The translations under genes and the position numbers were made by a program. The notes beneath the pieces are model-generated. The model saw nothing but the letters and a program-made list of their open reading frames with translations. It was not told where the DNA came from and did not search any database. This document shows, piece after piece, positions 1 through 7,008 of a stretch of 8,233 nt of DNA. Numbering within the stretch: the first letter of the stretch is position 1; the number at the start of each line of letters is the position of its first letter. The stretch comes from Candidatus Poribacteria bacterium. Lineage in GTDB: Bacteria; Poribacteria; WGA-4E; GCA-2687025. The stretch lies in the NCBI GenBank assembly GCA_002687025.1, contig NYZG01000036.1, positions 24,043 through 32,275 on the forward strand, given 5' to 3'.

Positions 1-524
1 GCCGCCATCGTGTCCTCGCTCTGCCGGAGAGCGTGCGACGCGGTCAGTTCCTCCGTCACGTCATGGCCGGAACTGAGAGAACCGATGAAGCGCCCCTGGT
101 CGTCCTGAACACGCGCGTTCTGCCACCGGATGGTCCGCACGTCGCCGGATGCGGTCAGCACGGGGCCGAGGCGCTCCTCGGTGTACGGGACCTCGCCCCG
201 CGCAATGCCTGCGACAGTTCTCTGTGTACCCGCCCTGGCGTCCTCGGGGACAAAGCGCTCCACCCACGACTGTCCGACGATCTCCTCGCTGGCGCATCCT
301 AGAATCTCGCACGCGCGCCGGTTGGCGAGCGTCACCCGGCCGTCGGCATCCAGTCCGACGAGCATTACGGCGGCGACATCGAGGTAGCGTTGTGCACGAT
401 CTCGCTCGGCCTGGAGCGCTTTCGGTGGGGCCGGCCCATCGCGGGCCTCCAGCTCGCGCACTCGCTCGCGCAGTGCTGCCACCTCGGCGATCAGCTGTCC
501 ATCGTCCGTCGGGGCATCGGGCAT
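1..524 (-). CDS. PAS-domain signalling protein, N-terminal part (runs off left edge)
   Basis: Reading the minus strand from the ATG at 524 gives 174 codons open to the window edge. Residues 10-48 are charged and heptad-like (QLIAEVAALRERVRELEAR), suggesting a short coiled coil. Residues about 46-160 form a classic PAS sensor domain: it opens with RYLDVAAVMLVGLDADGRV, continues with LANRRACEILG and EEIVGQSW, and closes with a GRFIGSLSSGHDVTEE-type exit. The last residues (ALRQSEDTMA) resemble the linker that starts a further PAS repeat, so the missing part probably holds more PAS domains and an output module such as a histidine kinase or GGDEF domain; the output cannot be seen. There is no signal peptide or membrane segment, so this part is cytoplasmic. 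The start is supported by AAGGGA at 535-540 (10 bases before the ATG) and an upstream promoter. PAS identity is confident; full function is unknown. Confidence 0.85.
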   Translation of the reverse strand, partial: MPDAPTDDGQLIAEVAALRERVRELEARDGPAPPKALQAERDRAQRYLDVAAVMLVGLDADGRVTLANRRACEILGCASEEIVGQSWVERFVPEDARAGTQRTVAGIARGEVPYTEERLGPVLTASGDVRTIRWQNARVQDDQGRFIGSLSSGHDVTEELTASHALRQSEDTMA

Positions 525-604
525 TCCGCTGCGTTCCCTTCCGGCAGGAACCGGCAGAATCGGCGCGCGGGCGGGGCGCCGAGTTGGCGTCGCATCCGCT
601 CGGG

Positions 605-634
605 ATTCTAGGTGGCGCTGTCGAAGTCGGTCAA
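605..634 (-). promoter_or_regulatory. Sigma-70-like promoter for the PAS protein gene
   Basis: On the minus strand TTGACC (634 to 629) is followed after 18 bases by TAGAAT (610 to 605). Each hexamer matches the sigma-70 consensus at five of six positions. The predicted transcription start is near 598, giving an untranslated leader of about 75 bases before the ATG at 524. The stretch 525-721 holds no other gene that I can support. Confidence 0.55.
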
Positions 635-721
635 GGTTGGGGCAGCCCCAGCGGCCGGACACAGAACAGCTGCCCGTCGCCGGAACACGGGCGCCGCTGG
701 GAACTGGCGTATAGCATCGGT

Positions 722-1345
722 ATGATTCCACCTGTTCTTGAGTATGAACGTAAGGGCAAGTTCCTGCGGTATTCTCTCGGCTGGCTTGCTGGCCGCGCGG
801 ACGGCGATAGCCAGAGAAGGACCGCGGCCTACGTGAGCGGCCCACATGTCGCCATCCTGGAGTCGGACGAATGGGACAGGTATCGCGCCGCCTTGGGCCA
901 TGTCACCGAACTGGTCCAGCAAGCGCACGAGGAGAAGGCAGCGCTTGAAAGGACAAACTGCCTCATCAGCGGCGCCGTCTGCGCCGTCGGCATGGCGTGG
1001 TTCAGCTTGCGCATGGGCCTGTCTCTGTGGGTGATAGTCGCCTTCGCGGGGGTGTTCTGGACGATGTACGTCGGCATGGCGCGCATCCGCGCCGAGGCGG
1101 GGGCGCCGGAGCACGATCTGAACTTCCTGTCGCCCCAGGAGTCACCCGTGGCGGTCTTCGGCGCCCGTGCGGTGGGGTCGCGCAGCCTGTCCGCGATGTC
1201 GCTGTGCGTGTGGTTCAGCCGGCGCAAGCGCAACTACCTGATGCCGCACCAGCTCGAGGCGTTCAAGATCGCGGAGCGCGAGGGCCTGCCGAATCGCGCG
1301 GTGTTCGGCGTCCTGCTGTTGGCGACGGTAGCCGGCCTTGGCCAT
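722..1345 (+). pseudogene. Remnant of a DUF6784-like membrane protein paralogue, truncated at both ends
   Basis: The frame from the ATG at 722 encodes about 208 residues that align collinearly with the middle of the intact membrane protein at 1350-3275. Three anchors have a nearly constant offset: GW (fragment W21, intact W315), RIRAE.G.P (I122, I413) and MPH.LE..K (M174, M463). A hydrophobic pair of segments (about residues 80-115) precedes RIRAE, as in the intact copy. The similarity is clear but distant, so this is a diverged paralogue and not a recent inverted copy. Relative to the intact protein it lacks about 294 N-terminal and about 144 C-terminal residues. Similarity ends near 1345, five bases from the neighbour's stop; the frame stays open to 1408 but that tail is antisense to the neighbour. 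No ribosome site is evident before 722. The first 75 residues are more charged than expected, consistent with decay. An expressed short protein of 229 residues is the less likely alternative. Confidence 0.65.
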
Positions 1346-1349
1346 CGGC

Positions 1350-3275
1350 TCAGTGCCAGAACACGTAGATCCGCTGCCCGTAGAACAGCCCGGCAATGTT
1401 CAGCATAGCGCCCATCGTGAAGTCGCCCAGGATGAGACCGTAGAAGAAGAACGACGCCCGCCGGTAGCCGCGTATGCCGCCGTGGTTCAAGATGGCGGCC
1501 TTGGCGGCCCAGCCCATGAATATCGGGAACCACGCCCACTCGGTCGTCCAGTTCATCGCCATGGAGTACCCGAGCGGGTGAAGCTTCCACCACAGGAAGC
1601 GCGTCCGCATGAACATCAGCAGCATCGTGAACACAGACGCGCCGGCCATCATCGCGATGTCCGCCCAGTCGGGATTCGGGTCGATGCGGTATAGCCACGC
1701 CTGCGCGTTCAGGTACGCCTCTCGACCGAACCAGCCGTACGTGCCGCGGCGATAGCAGACATCGAGAAACGCCCAGAAGGCCATCGGCGCCGCGACCGCC
1801 GCCGCGCCAAGTATCACGAGCGCCAACTTGCCCTCCCGCGACATCCCGGCGCGGCGCCCGAACTTCATCGTCTCCAGCATGTGCGGCATGGGGTGGCTGC
1901 GGAACGCCCGCATGACGCCCTGGACAAGCGCGAACAGCGCCAGGTTGTCCTTACCAACCCGGCCCGTGCCGAGGGTGTCGACGACGAAGTGCGTCGGCCG
2001 GTACAGCGTCAGAGCCGGCGGCCCGACCTCCGCGCGGATGCGCGTGCCCCACAGGATGAAGAGCAGATACACCGCGAACACGAGCGCAACCATGCCGGGA
2101 CTTCCGCCCGCCCGCATCCAGAACAGCACGATGCAGACGAATCCGATCACCGCGCCCCAGAACGCATACCGGTACGGCACGGGCTCGTCGGCGTCGTCGG
2201 CGGGAGCGCCAAACGCGGCGCGCGCAACGTCCCGCAGATGTCGCCGGGCGGTGAAGAGGGCGAACATCAGCAGCGTGAGGAACGCGCCCACGGGCTGTGT
2301 GCTGGAGTACGACGTGTCGATGAACCGCTCCCATCCCATCCCCGCGCTGACGATCCGCTCGACCTTCCACACCAGGTAGAACACCCAAATCGACAGCGAC
2401 AGGTCGACCGGCATGACGAAGCCCAGGCCGACGATAAACGGGAAGAAACAGAGAGGCGTCCAACCCATGCCGCTCCACGGCTTATCCGTGAAGAAGACGC
2501 CGAGGTTGATCGTGCGTATGGGGATGAGCGGCACGGCCGGCACGAAGTGGTGCACGCCGTTGATGAGGTCCACGCCGGCCCCGAGCGCGAAGCCGCACCA
2601 CAGCAGCCGACTGCTGAAGAAGCGCGCCGACCCGCCCTCGACGGTCATCTCGTACGGCATCTCGATGATCGGGTACGCGAGGCGTTCGTGCTCGGTCCAT
2701 TGGCGGCGGATGATGGCGCACATGCAGAGCGTCGTGAGGACGATGAGGATGAGCAATACCGACCACCAGAACACCGGCCGGAGCCACGGCAAGAGATTCG
2801 CCGGATCGTACGGGTCCGACTGTCCGTCGAAGAGGTTGCGCAACGCCGCGTCGTCACGCACGATGAGCCACTCGGGCAAACGGTCACCGAACAGCGCGCG
2901 CCAGTCGTTCTCGGGGGTGGCGTAGCGATCCCCGTAGGCGAGAACCGGGGCGAGCACCTGGATGAGGTCGTGCCCCGCGAGCGTCGTCGCCACGCAGAGC
3001 ATGGCGTAGATCGTGACGAACTCGCCCTGCGTGTAGGCGTGGCGTGGCGCGAAGCGCTTGAGCAGTCGGTTGAGAGAAGTCAGAACAAGAAGCACGAACA
3101 CGACGTTGTATAGCAGGGAGATGGTGCCGGGCGGCCCGCTCCATTCGATGCCGCGCTGCATCGCGAAGTACGCGTTGGGCGGCATCAGAAGGAGGCCGGT
3201 GAGCACAGCACGCCATGTCACGTACTGGCCTTCGCGCGTCGTGGTTCGCTTCGCGTCTGTGGGAACGCGCGCCAC
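1350..3275 (-). CDS. Multipass membrane protein, DUF6785/DUF6784 type
   Basis: A 641-residue, strongly hydrophobic protein with roughly ten to twelve membrane segments. The first lie near residues 19-38 (containing MPPNAYFAMQRG), 50-72 and 85-110. A large loop (about 112-165) precedes a very hydrophobic helix ending near 190, then the motif WTEHERLAYPIIEMPYEM from W193. Further landmarks are the loop ending GW315, RIRAEVGPP (412-420) and MPHMLETMK (463-471). This architecture fits the bacterial membrane family annotated as DUF6785 (N-terminal) with DUF6784 (C-terminal), whose role is not established. Some of its features recall oligopeptide-transporter-like proteins, but a transport role is inference. 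The start is GTG at 3275, the only usable start after the long purine-rich site GGAGGAGGA (3288-3296), 12 bases upstream. The gene is complete, ends convergently against the remnant at 722-1345, and is divergent from the secreted protein at 3341. Confidence 0.85.
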   Translation of the reverse strand: MARVPTDAKRTTTREGQYVTWRAVLTGLLLMPPNAYFAMQRGIEWSGPPGTISLLYNVVFVLLVLTSLNRLLKRFAPRHAYTQGEFVTIYAMLCVATTLAGHDLIQVLAPVLAYGDRYATPENDWRALFGDRLPEWLIVRDDAALRNLFDGQSDPYDPANLLPWLRPVFWWSVLLILIVLTTLCMCAIIRRQWTEHERLAYPIIEMPYEMTVEGGSARFFSSRLLWCGFALGAGVDLINGVHHFVPAVPLIPIRTINLGVFFTDKPWSGMGWTPLCFFPFIVGLGFVMPVDLSLSIWVFYLVWKVERIVSAGMGWERFIDTSYSSTQPVGAFLTLLMFALFTARRHLRDVARAAFGAPADDADEPVPYRYAFWGAVIGFVCIVLFWMRAGGSPGMVALVFAVYLLFILWGTRIRAEVGPPALTLYRPTHFVVDTLGTGRVGKDNLALFALVQGVMRAFRSHPMPHMLETMKFGRRAGMSREGKLALVILGAAAVAAPMAFWAFLDVCYRRGTYGWFGREAYLNAQAWLYRIDPNPDWADIAMMAGASVFTMLLMFMRTRFLWWKLHPLGYSMAMNWTTEWAWFPIFMGWAAKAAILNHGGIRGYRRASFFFYGLILGDFTMGAMLNIAGLFYGQRIYVFWH

Positions 3276-3328
3276 TGTGACCGTCTGTCCTCCTCCACCA
3301 GCCGCGGCCGGCGGGGCCGCAGGACCCC

Positions 3329-3357
3329 ATTAGAGCAGGGATGCCCGGGATGACCAA
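3329..3357 (-). promoter_or_regulatory. Candidate promoter of the DUF6785-type membrane protein gene
   Basis: On the minus strand TTGGTC (3357 to 3352), 17 bases, then TCTAAT (3334 to 3329). The -10 matches consensus at five of six positions, the -35 at three. The predicted start of transcription is near 3322, about 47 bases before the GTG at 3275. The -35 lies inside the first codons of the divergent gene at 3341. Confidence 0.35.
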
Positions 3358-4822
3358 CCCTCTCCGGCGCTCGCGGCCCTCGGTCCTGGCGTGTCTGCTT
3401 GTCGCAGGCGCGATCATGGGCGGCGTACGCGCCCTCGCGACGCCGACGCCGTGGGCGGCGCGGATCGAGGCCCATGGGATGATCGGCGGAGAACCGGCGT
3501 CCGTGTTCCGGTCGATCTTCGGCATCGCCGAGGGGGCGACCGATGGTTTCGACTTAAAGGTCGACTTCTTGGCGCCGCCCCCGACGCCGTTTGGGTGGGC
3601 GCCCGCCCCGTACTTCTTCGCGGCCTCTGAGCCGCTCTCGCGCTTGCGGGAGCTGAACACCGACGTGCGCGGCTTTCCCGCCGTAGCGGCTGCCGACATC
3701 GTATGGACGCTGGTTGTCGACGCGCAGGCCGGCTTTCCGCCGCATGTCACGGATTGGCATCTGACCTGGGACGTGTCGGAGATTGACGCGTACTGGGCCG
3801 ACGTCCGCATGACGAGCGACGACGACGGCACGGACCTCGACATGCGGACGACGACGACGCTGCCCATTGCCCTGGGAGCCATTACCACGTACACGATACG
3901 CGTCCGCTCCGTCGCCATCGAGATCGTGGCTCCGAGCCTGGCGGCCGCGGGCGAACGCGTTGTACTGGATGCGCTCGTCGGTGGGTCCATCGGAACCCTT
4001 ACCAGCGCGACGCTCTACTACGCGCGCGGCGGCGAGCCGCAATACCGTTCGACGCCGTTCGCCCCGGCCGGCGGCGGCGTGTGGAAGGCGAGAATCGCGG
4101 CCTCGGACATCACTACACGCGGTCTGGTGTGGTACGCGGAGATGGACGATTCGCAGACCGGCCCACAGATGACGTACACGGCCGAAGCGCCCGGCAGCAT
4201 TCCCGTCGCCGTCGCGACGAGTCTCACTCTGAGAGCCACGCCGGGGCCGCAGCCGGTGTGGAACGCCGTGGCGCCGTCGATCTGGCCCGACATCGCAGAT
4301 GTCGCCTCCACGTTAGACAGCGCTGATGGCGGCTTCCTCACGGAGTGGTTTGCGTGGCGCTGGGACGCGTCGTTTCAACGTTGGGAAGCCGCCGGGCCGC
4401 TCGGTGACGCGACCCCAGTTACCACGGACGGTTTCGCGCCGGGGCAGGGCTGGCTCGTCGCGGTCCTCGGCGATGTCGACGAGACGCGACAGACCGTCGG
4501 GCAGTCGGTCGATGCAACGGGGCCGTTCGAGATCCCCTTGAGCCAGGGGTGGAACCTGCTCGCGAACCCGTTCGCATTTCCCGTCGCGTGGAGTGACGCC
4601 ACCATCGCGGTGGACAACGGCGAGATCCTCACGCCATCCCAAGCCGACTCGGCCGGGGTGACGGACAACCGCATCCATTACCTGGACGTTGCGTCTCAGT
4701 CGTATGTCACGCGCGCGTCGGACGACGCGGCCCCGCACCCGATGCAGCCGGGCCAGGCGTGGTGGATCTACGCCGACGGCGCCGGGGCGACGCTACTCAT
4801 CGCTCCGGTCGCTGCGGAATAG
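3341..4822 (+). CDS. Secreted beta-rich protein with Ig-like domain and two C-terminal repeats
   Basis: A 493-residue protein with a Sec-type signal peptide: basic N-region (LRRSR, residues 8-12), hydrophobic core about 14-29, and probable cleavage after ALA at residue 33. Residues about 38-190 form an acidic, aromatic-rich domain (FRSIFGIAEGATDGFD, then WTLVVDAQAGFPPHVTDWHL) like the N-terminal beta domains of surface proteins in these bacteria. Residues about 193-285 look like an Ig-like or fibronectin-like domain (IEIVAPSLAAAGERVVLDA, then WYAEMDDSQT). Residues about 305-493 are two related modules, described separately. No enzyme motif is seen, so an extracellular binding or structural role is inference. 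C18 follows VLA but lacks a hydrophobic stretch before it, so a lipoprotein is unlikely. ATG at 3341 and at 3350 are both possible: AGGG at 3337-3340 is too close to the first but 9 bases from the second. The M81 peptidase follows 48 bases downstream. Confidence 0.75.
   Translation: MPGMTNPLRRSRPSVLACLLVAGAIMGGVRALATPTPWAARIEAHGMIGGEPASVFRSIFGIAEGATDGFDLKVDFLAPPPTPFGWAPAPYFFAASEPLSRLRELNTDVRGFPAVAAADIVWTLVVDAQAGFPPHVTDWHLTWDVSEIDAYWADVRMTSDDDGTDLDMRTTTTLPIALGAITTYTIRVRSVAIEIVAPSLAAAGERVVLDALVGGSIGTLTSATLYYARGGEPQYRSTPFAPAGGGVWKARIAASDITTRGLVWYAEMDDSQTGPQMTYTAEAPGSIPVAVATSLTLRATPGPQPVWNAVAPSIWPDIADVASTLDSADGGFLTEWFAWRWDASFQRWEAAGPLGDATPVTTDGFAPGQGWLVAVLGDVDETRQTVGQSVDATGPFEIPLSQGWNLLANPFAFPVAWSDATIAVDNGEILTPSQADSAGVTDNRIHYLDVASQSYVTRASDDAAPHPMQPGQAWWIYADGAGATLLIAPVAAE
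4253..4819 (+). other. Protein-level tandem repeat: two modules of about 100 residues in the secreted protein
   Basis: Within the 493-residue secreted protein, module 1 (about residues 305-397) runs from PVWNAVAPSIWPD through RWDASFQRWE to APGQGWLVAV. Module 2 (about 402-493) runs from QGWNLLANPFAFPV through YLDVASQSYV to QPGQAWWIYA. The leading tryptophans (W307 and W404) are 97 residues apart and the PGQ motifs (P367 and P470) 103 apart. The GWNLLANPF-to-PGQxWW layout recurs at the C-terminus of secreted beta proteins in Bacteroidota- and Poribacteria-like genomes. Duplication is visible at protein level only. Confidence 0.6.
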
Positions 4823-4870
4823 CATCTTCATCCCGCGCGGGCCGCCCGCAAGACCCGATAGGACCTGTCC

Positions 4871-6280
4871 ATGAGAATCGCCGTCGGCGGAATCGGCCAC
4901 GAGACGAACACGTTCTCGACGCTGCGCACGTCGATCGAGGAGTTCCACGTCGTCCGTGGGGGCGGCATCACCGACGACGCGTTCTGGGCGGAGGTTGGCG
5001 GCGGCGATGTCGAGTGGGCGCCGACGCTCATGGCGACCGCGGCGCCGCATGGTCTCGTCGAGCAGAGCGCCTACACGGGGCTTCGCGACGAACTGGTCGA
5101 GCGCCTACGCGACGCCGGACCGGTGGACGGCGTCTTCCTCGCGTTGCATGGCGCGATGGAGGTCGAAGGCATCGGCGACGGGGAAAGCGATCTGCTGCGC
5201 GCGGTGCGCGAGACTGTCGGCCCGGACGTCCTCATCTCCGCGAGCTTCGACCTGCACGGCAACGTTGCGCCCGAGGTCGTCGCGGCCCTGGACATCATGA
5301 CGGCGCTGCGCACCGCTCCACACCGCGACGGCGCCCCAACGCGCCGGCGGGCGGCGACGCATCTCATCCGCTGCCTGCGTGAGGGCCTCCGCCCCGTGTG
5401 CGAGATGGTGAAGCCGCCCCTTCTCCTCCCCGGCGAATACGCGATCACGGAGGTCGAGCCGTCCGCGTCACTCTACGCGCGGCTGCCGGAGATCGAGTCG
5501 CTGCCGGGCGTTCTGGACGCGTCGCTGTTCATTGGGTGCCCCTGGACGGACGGGCCGCATTCGTCGCCGGCGGCGATCGTCGTCGCGGAGCGTGTACTGA
5601 GTTTGGCGCGTGGGCTCGCTGTGGAACTCGCCCAGGCCGTCTGGGACCGGCGCGACGACTTCGGGACCGACGTCGAGACGCTGCCCGTCGGCGACGCCGT
5701 GGACGCCGCCCTTGCTGCCCCCGAGTCCACGGTGTTCATCTCGGATTCCGGCGACAACGTCACCGCCGGTGGAGGCGGTGACAACCCGGACATCGCACGG
5801 CGGCTGATCCAGGCCGACGCGTCGGGCGCGGTCGTCGCGGGGATCGCCGACGCCGAAGCCGTGCAGGTATGCCGGGAGGCCGGAGTTGGGGCCGCGGTCT
5901 CGCTCTCCATCGGCGGGAAGTTGGACGCTGTGAACGGCGCGCCATTGGATGTGGCGGGCGTCGTTCGGCATCTGGACGACCCGTCGGACGCCGACGTGGC
6001 CACGGTGCAAGCAGGCGGCGTCGAGATCGTGCTCGCCACCGATCGGCGGGCGTTCCTCTCGCTCGGCGCGTTCGAGAGCGCCAGCATCGACCCGTTGGCG
6101 CGTAAGGTGGTCGTCGTGAAGCTCGGCTACCTGTTCCCCGAGCTGCGAGACAACGCCCCGCGTGCGATCATGGCGCTGAGCCCGGGCTTCAGTGATCTGC
6201 GCATGACATCGCTGCCGTTCGAGCGCGTTCCGCGGCCGATATTCCCACTCGATCGAGACTTCGCGTGGTCGGCCGCATAG
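4871..6280 (+). CDS. M81 family metallopeptidase (MlrC-like)
   Basis: A 469-residue protein with the full M81/MlrC layout. The N-terminus MRIAVGGIGHETNTFS carries the family signature HETNTF (H10, E11). It is followed by FLALHGAMEVEG (H93), the metal-binding DLHGN motif (D127, H129) and TAPHRD (H151). E11, H93, D127, H129 and H151 are the likely metal-site residues by comparison with MlrC. The C-terminal MlrC_C-type domain is marked by DSGDNVTAGGGGDNPD and ends in a PGFSDLR...RPIFPLDRDF block. The family includes the zinc peptidase that degrades linearised microcystin; most members have unknown substrates, so microcystin should not be assumed. There is no signal peptide, so it is cytoplasmic. 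AGGA at 4860-4863, 7 bases before the ATG, supports the start. It lies 48 bases after the secreted protein in the same orientation and probably shares its transcript. Length and motifs are intact. Confidence 0.9.
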   Translation: MRIAVGGIGHETNTFSTLRTSIEEFHVVRGGGITDDAFWAEVGGGDVEWAPTLMATAAPHGLVEQSAYTGLRDELVERLRDAGPVDGVFLALHGAMEVEGIGDGESDLLRAVRETVGPDVLISASFDLHGNVAPEVVAALDIMTALRTAPHRDGAPTRRRAATHLIRCLREGLRPVCEMVKPPLLLPGEYAITEVEPSASLYARLPEIESLPGVLDASLFIGCPWTDGPHSSPAAIVVAERVLSLARGLAVELAQAVWDRRDDFGTDVETLPVGDAVDAALAAPESTVFISDSGDNVTAGGGGDNPDIARRLIQADASGAVVAGIADAEAVQVCREAGVGAAVSLSIGGKLDAVNGAPLDVAGVVRHLDDPSDADVATVQAGGVEIVLATDRRAFLSLGAFESASIDPLARKVVVVKLGYLFPELRDNAPRAIMALSPGFSDLRMTSLPFERVPRPIFPLDRDFAWSAA

Positions 6281-6317
6281 CGTCGGACCTGCACGTGCCT
6301 GGATGACGAGGATCCCG

Positions 6318-6530
6318 CTACGCGGTCACGCCGACTTCAGGGCGAAGTCCGGCTGCGTCCTCGCGAGACTCCTCGGCTGGCGGCTCCAGCGGGAAGCCCA
6401 CGCCCCGCACCTCGGCGCCCAGCTCCGACTGGACGAACGCCGCCTGTTCCTCGGCGGGCATCTCCTCCAGGTACCAGCGCGCCAGGCCCGCCGCGACGGC
6501 CCTCAGTTCATCCATGGCGTTGGGGTCCAT
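6318..6530 (-). CDS. Small acidic helical protein, 70 residues, unknown function
   Basis: Seventy residues beginning MDPNAMDELRAVAAGLARWYLEEM, rich in glutamate and alanine. The first 35 residues are predicted amphipathic helix; the tail is proline-rich. There is no membrane segment or recognised motif. The reading frame is supported by a clean ribosome site: GGAG at 6537-6540 lies 6 bases before the ATG at 6530. It converges on the M81 peptidase gene (37 bases between stops) and is divergent from the membrane/coiled-coil protein at 6728. A weak promoter candidate (TTGACG at 6600 to 6595, 17 bases, ATATCG at 6577 to 6572) lies upstream. I do not recognise the family; a chance open frame in GC-rich DNA is possible but the ribosome site argues against it. 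Confidence 0.55.
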   Translation of the reverse strand: MDPNAMDELRAVAAGLARWYLEEMPAEEQAAFVQSELGAEVRGVGFPLEPPAEESREDAAGLRPEVGVTA

Positions 6531-6563
6531 TGGTAGCTCCGTCTGCCGAATCTCCGTCGTCCC

Positions 6564-6601
6564 GTTGACGCCGATATGGGGCGTCTGCGGCGCGCGTCAA
6601 C
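6564..6601. promoter_or_regulatory. Inverted repeat in divergent intergenic region
   Basis: GTTGACGC (6564-6571) is repeated as its exact reverse complement GCGTCAAC (6594-6601), separated by 22 bases. Each arm contains TTGACG, a -35-like hexamer pointing inward. The right arm, read on the minus strand, could serve as the -35 of the 70-residue protein gene. The spacing of about three helical turns between arm centres would suit a dimeric regulator. This is a structural observation only; no regulator is identified. Confidence 0.35.
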
Positions 6602-6608
6602 CAGAAAC

Positions 6609-6622
6609 CACAACAAGTTGTG
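6609..6622. promoter_or_regulatory. Palindrome CACAAC-AA-GTTGTG, possible operator
   Basis: A perfect 6-base inverted repeat with a 2-base centre, sitting in the least GC-rich stretch of this intergenic region and 47 bases upstream of the putative -35 of the gene at 6728. The size fits a helix-turn-helix repressor or activator site. It occurs in no coding region, but chance remains possible at this length. Confidence 0.35.
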
Positions 6623-6668
6623 CCATCGCGCGCATTAGTACCCAATTACTATCGCCACGCGGCGCCGT

Positions 6669-6696
6669 TTCCCTGCTGATGGCGGAGGCCTATACT
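6669..6696 (+). promoter_or_regulatory. Promoter of the small membrane protein / PhyH / sulfatase operon
   Basis: TATACT at 6691-6696 is a strong -10 (five of six). The best -35 at 16 bases is TTCCCT (6669-6674), which is poor, so activation by a regulator bound upstream is plausible. The predicted start of transcription is near 6703, followed by GGAGG at 6719-6723 and the ATG at 6728. Confidence 0.45.
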
Positions 6697-6727
6697 ACGC
6701 TGGTCGGGGAAACGGATCGGAGGATGT

Positions 6728-6988
6728 ATGGCCGGCGTCATGTTCGTCATGCTAATGAGCTGCACGCTGCTCTGCGCGACCGCTGTGGCGATCGTGTACA
6801 TGGGCATCCAGTACGCCAGCCGGAAGCGCGGCCTCACGAAGGGCGCATCCACCCGCGAGCTCGATGAAATCCGTCAGCGGCTCGATGTCCTGGGCGACGA
6901 CCTGCACGCGATGCATGAATCCATCGCCGACCTCACCCTCATGCTCGGAGACGCGTCGAGTCGCCGGCTCCCCGGCGACGGCGCCTGA
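6728..6988 (+). CDS. Small membrane protein with cytoplasmic coiled coil (PspB-like architecture)
   Basis: Eighty-six residues. Residues about 3-28 form one membrane helix (VMFVMLMSCTLLCATAVAIVYMG), followed by a basic patch SRKRG. Residues about 42-75 form an amphipathic coiled coil (RELDEIRQRLDVLGDDLHAMHESIADL) with hydrophobics at heptad spacing. This one-helix-plus-coiled-coil plan resembles PspB of the phage shock response, but sequence similarity is not close enough to assign that role. GGAGG at 6719-6723, 4 bases before the ATG, supports the start; an out-of-frame ATG at 6724 overlaps it. It is the first gene of a run in which PhyH-like and sulfatase genes follow after 20 and 21 bases, suggesting one transcript. 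Its contribution to that operon is unknown. Confidence 0.7.
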   Translation: MAGVMFVMLMSCTLLCATAVAIVYMGIQYASRKRGLTKGASTRELDEIRQRLDVLGDDLHAMHESIADLTLMLGDASSRRLPGDGA

Positions 6989-7008
6989 CGCCTACGATCC
7001 CATATCAC

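Noticed and set aside
149..721. Upstream extension of the plus-strand frame that continues into 722-1408
   Set aside because: It is antisense to the PAS protein gene, has arginine-, alanine- and proline-rich low-complexity composition typical of shadow frames in GC-rich DNA, and no similarity to the membrane family.
721..726. TATGAT as a -10 element for the remnant at 722
   Set aside because: It overlaps the putative start codon and has only a poor -35 match upstream, so it cannot drive that frame from 722.
1881..3113. 410-residue plus-strand open frame
   Set aside because: It lies wholly antisense to the membrane protein gene and encodes an implausible string of R, E, H, P and D; it is open only because of codon bias on the other strand.
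4832..4849. CCCGCGCGGG and GCGGGCCGCCCGC palindromic bases between the secreted protein and M81 genes
   Set aside because: Stems are 5 bases or have no loop, there is no T-run, and such GC palindromes are expected by chance here; not a convincing terminator.
6291..6298. GCACGTGC palindrome between the converging M81 and 70-residue protein genes
   Set aside because: It has no loop and no T-run, and 8 bases is too short to call a terminator or operator.
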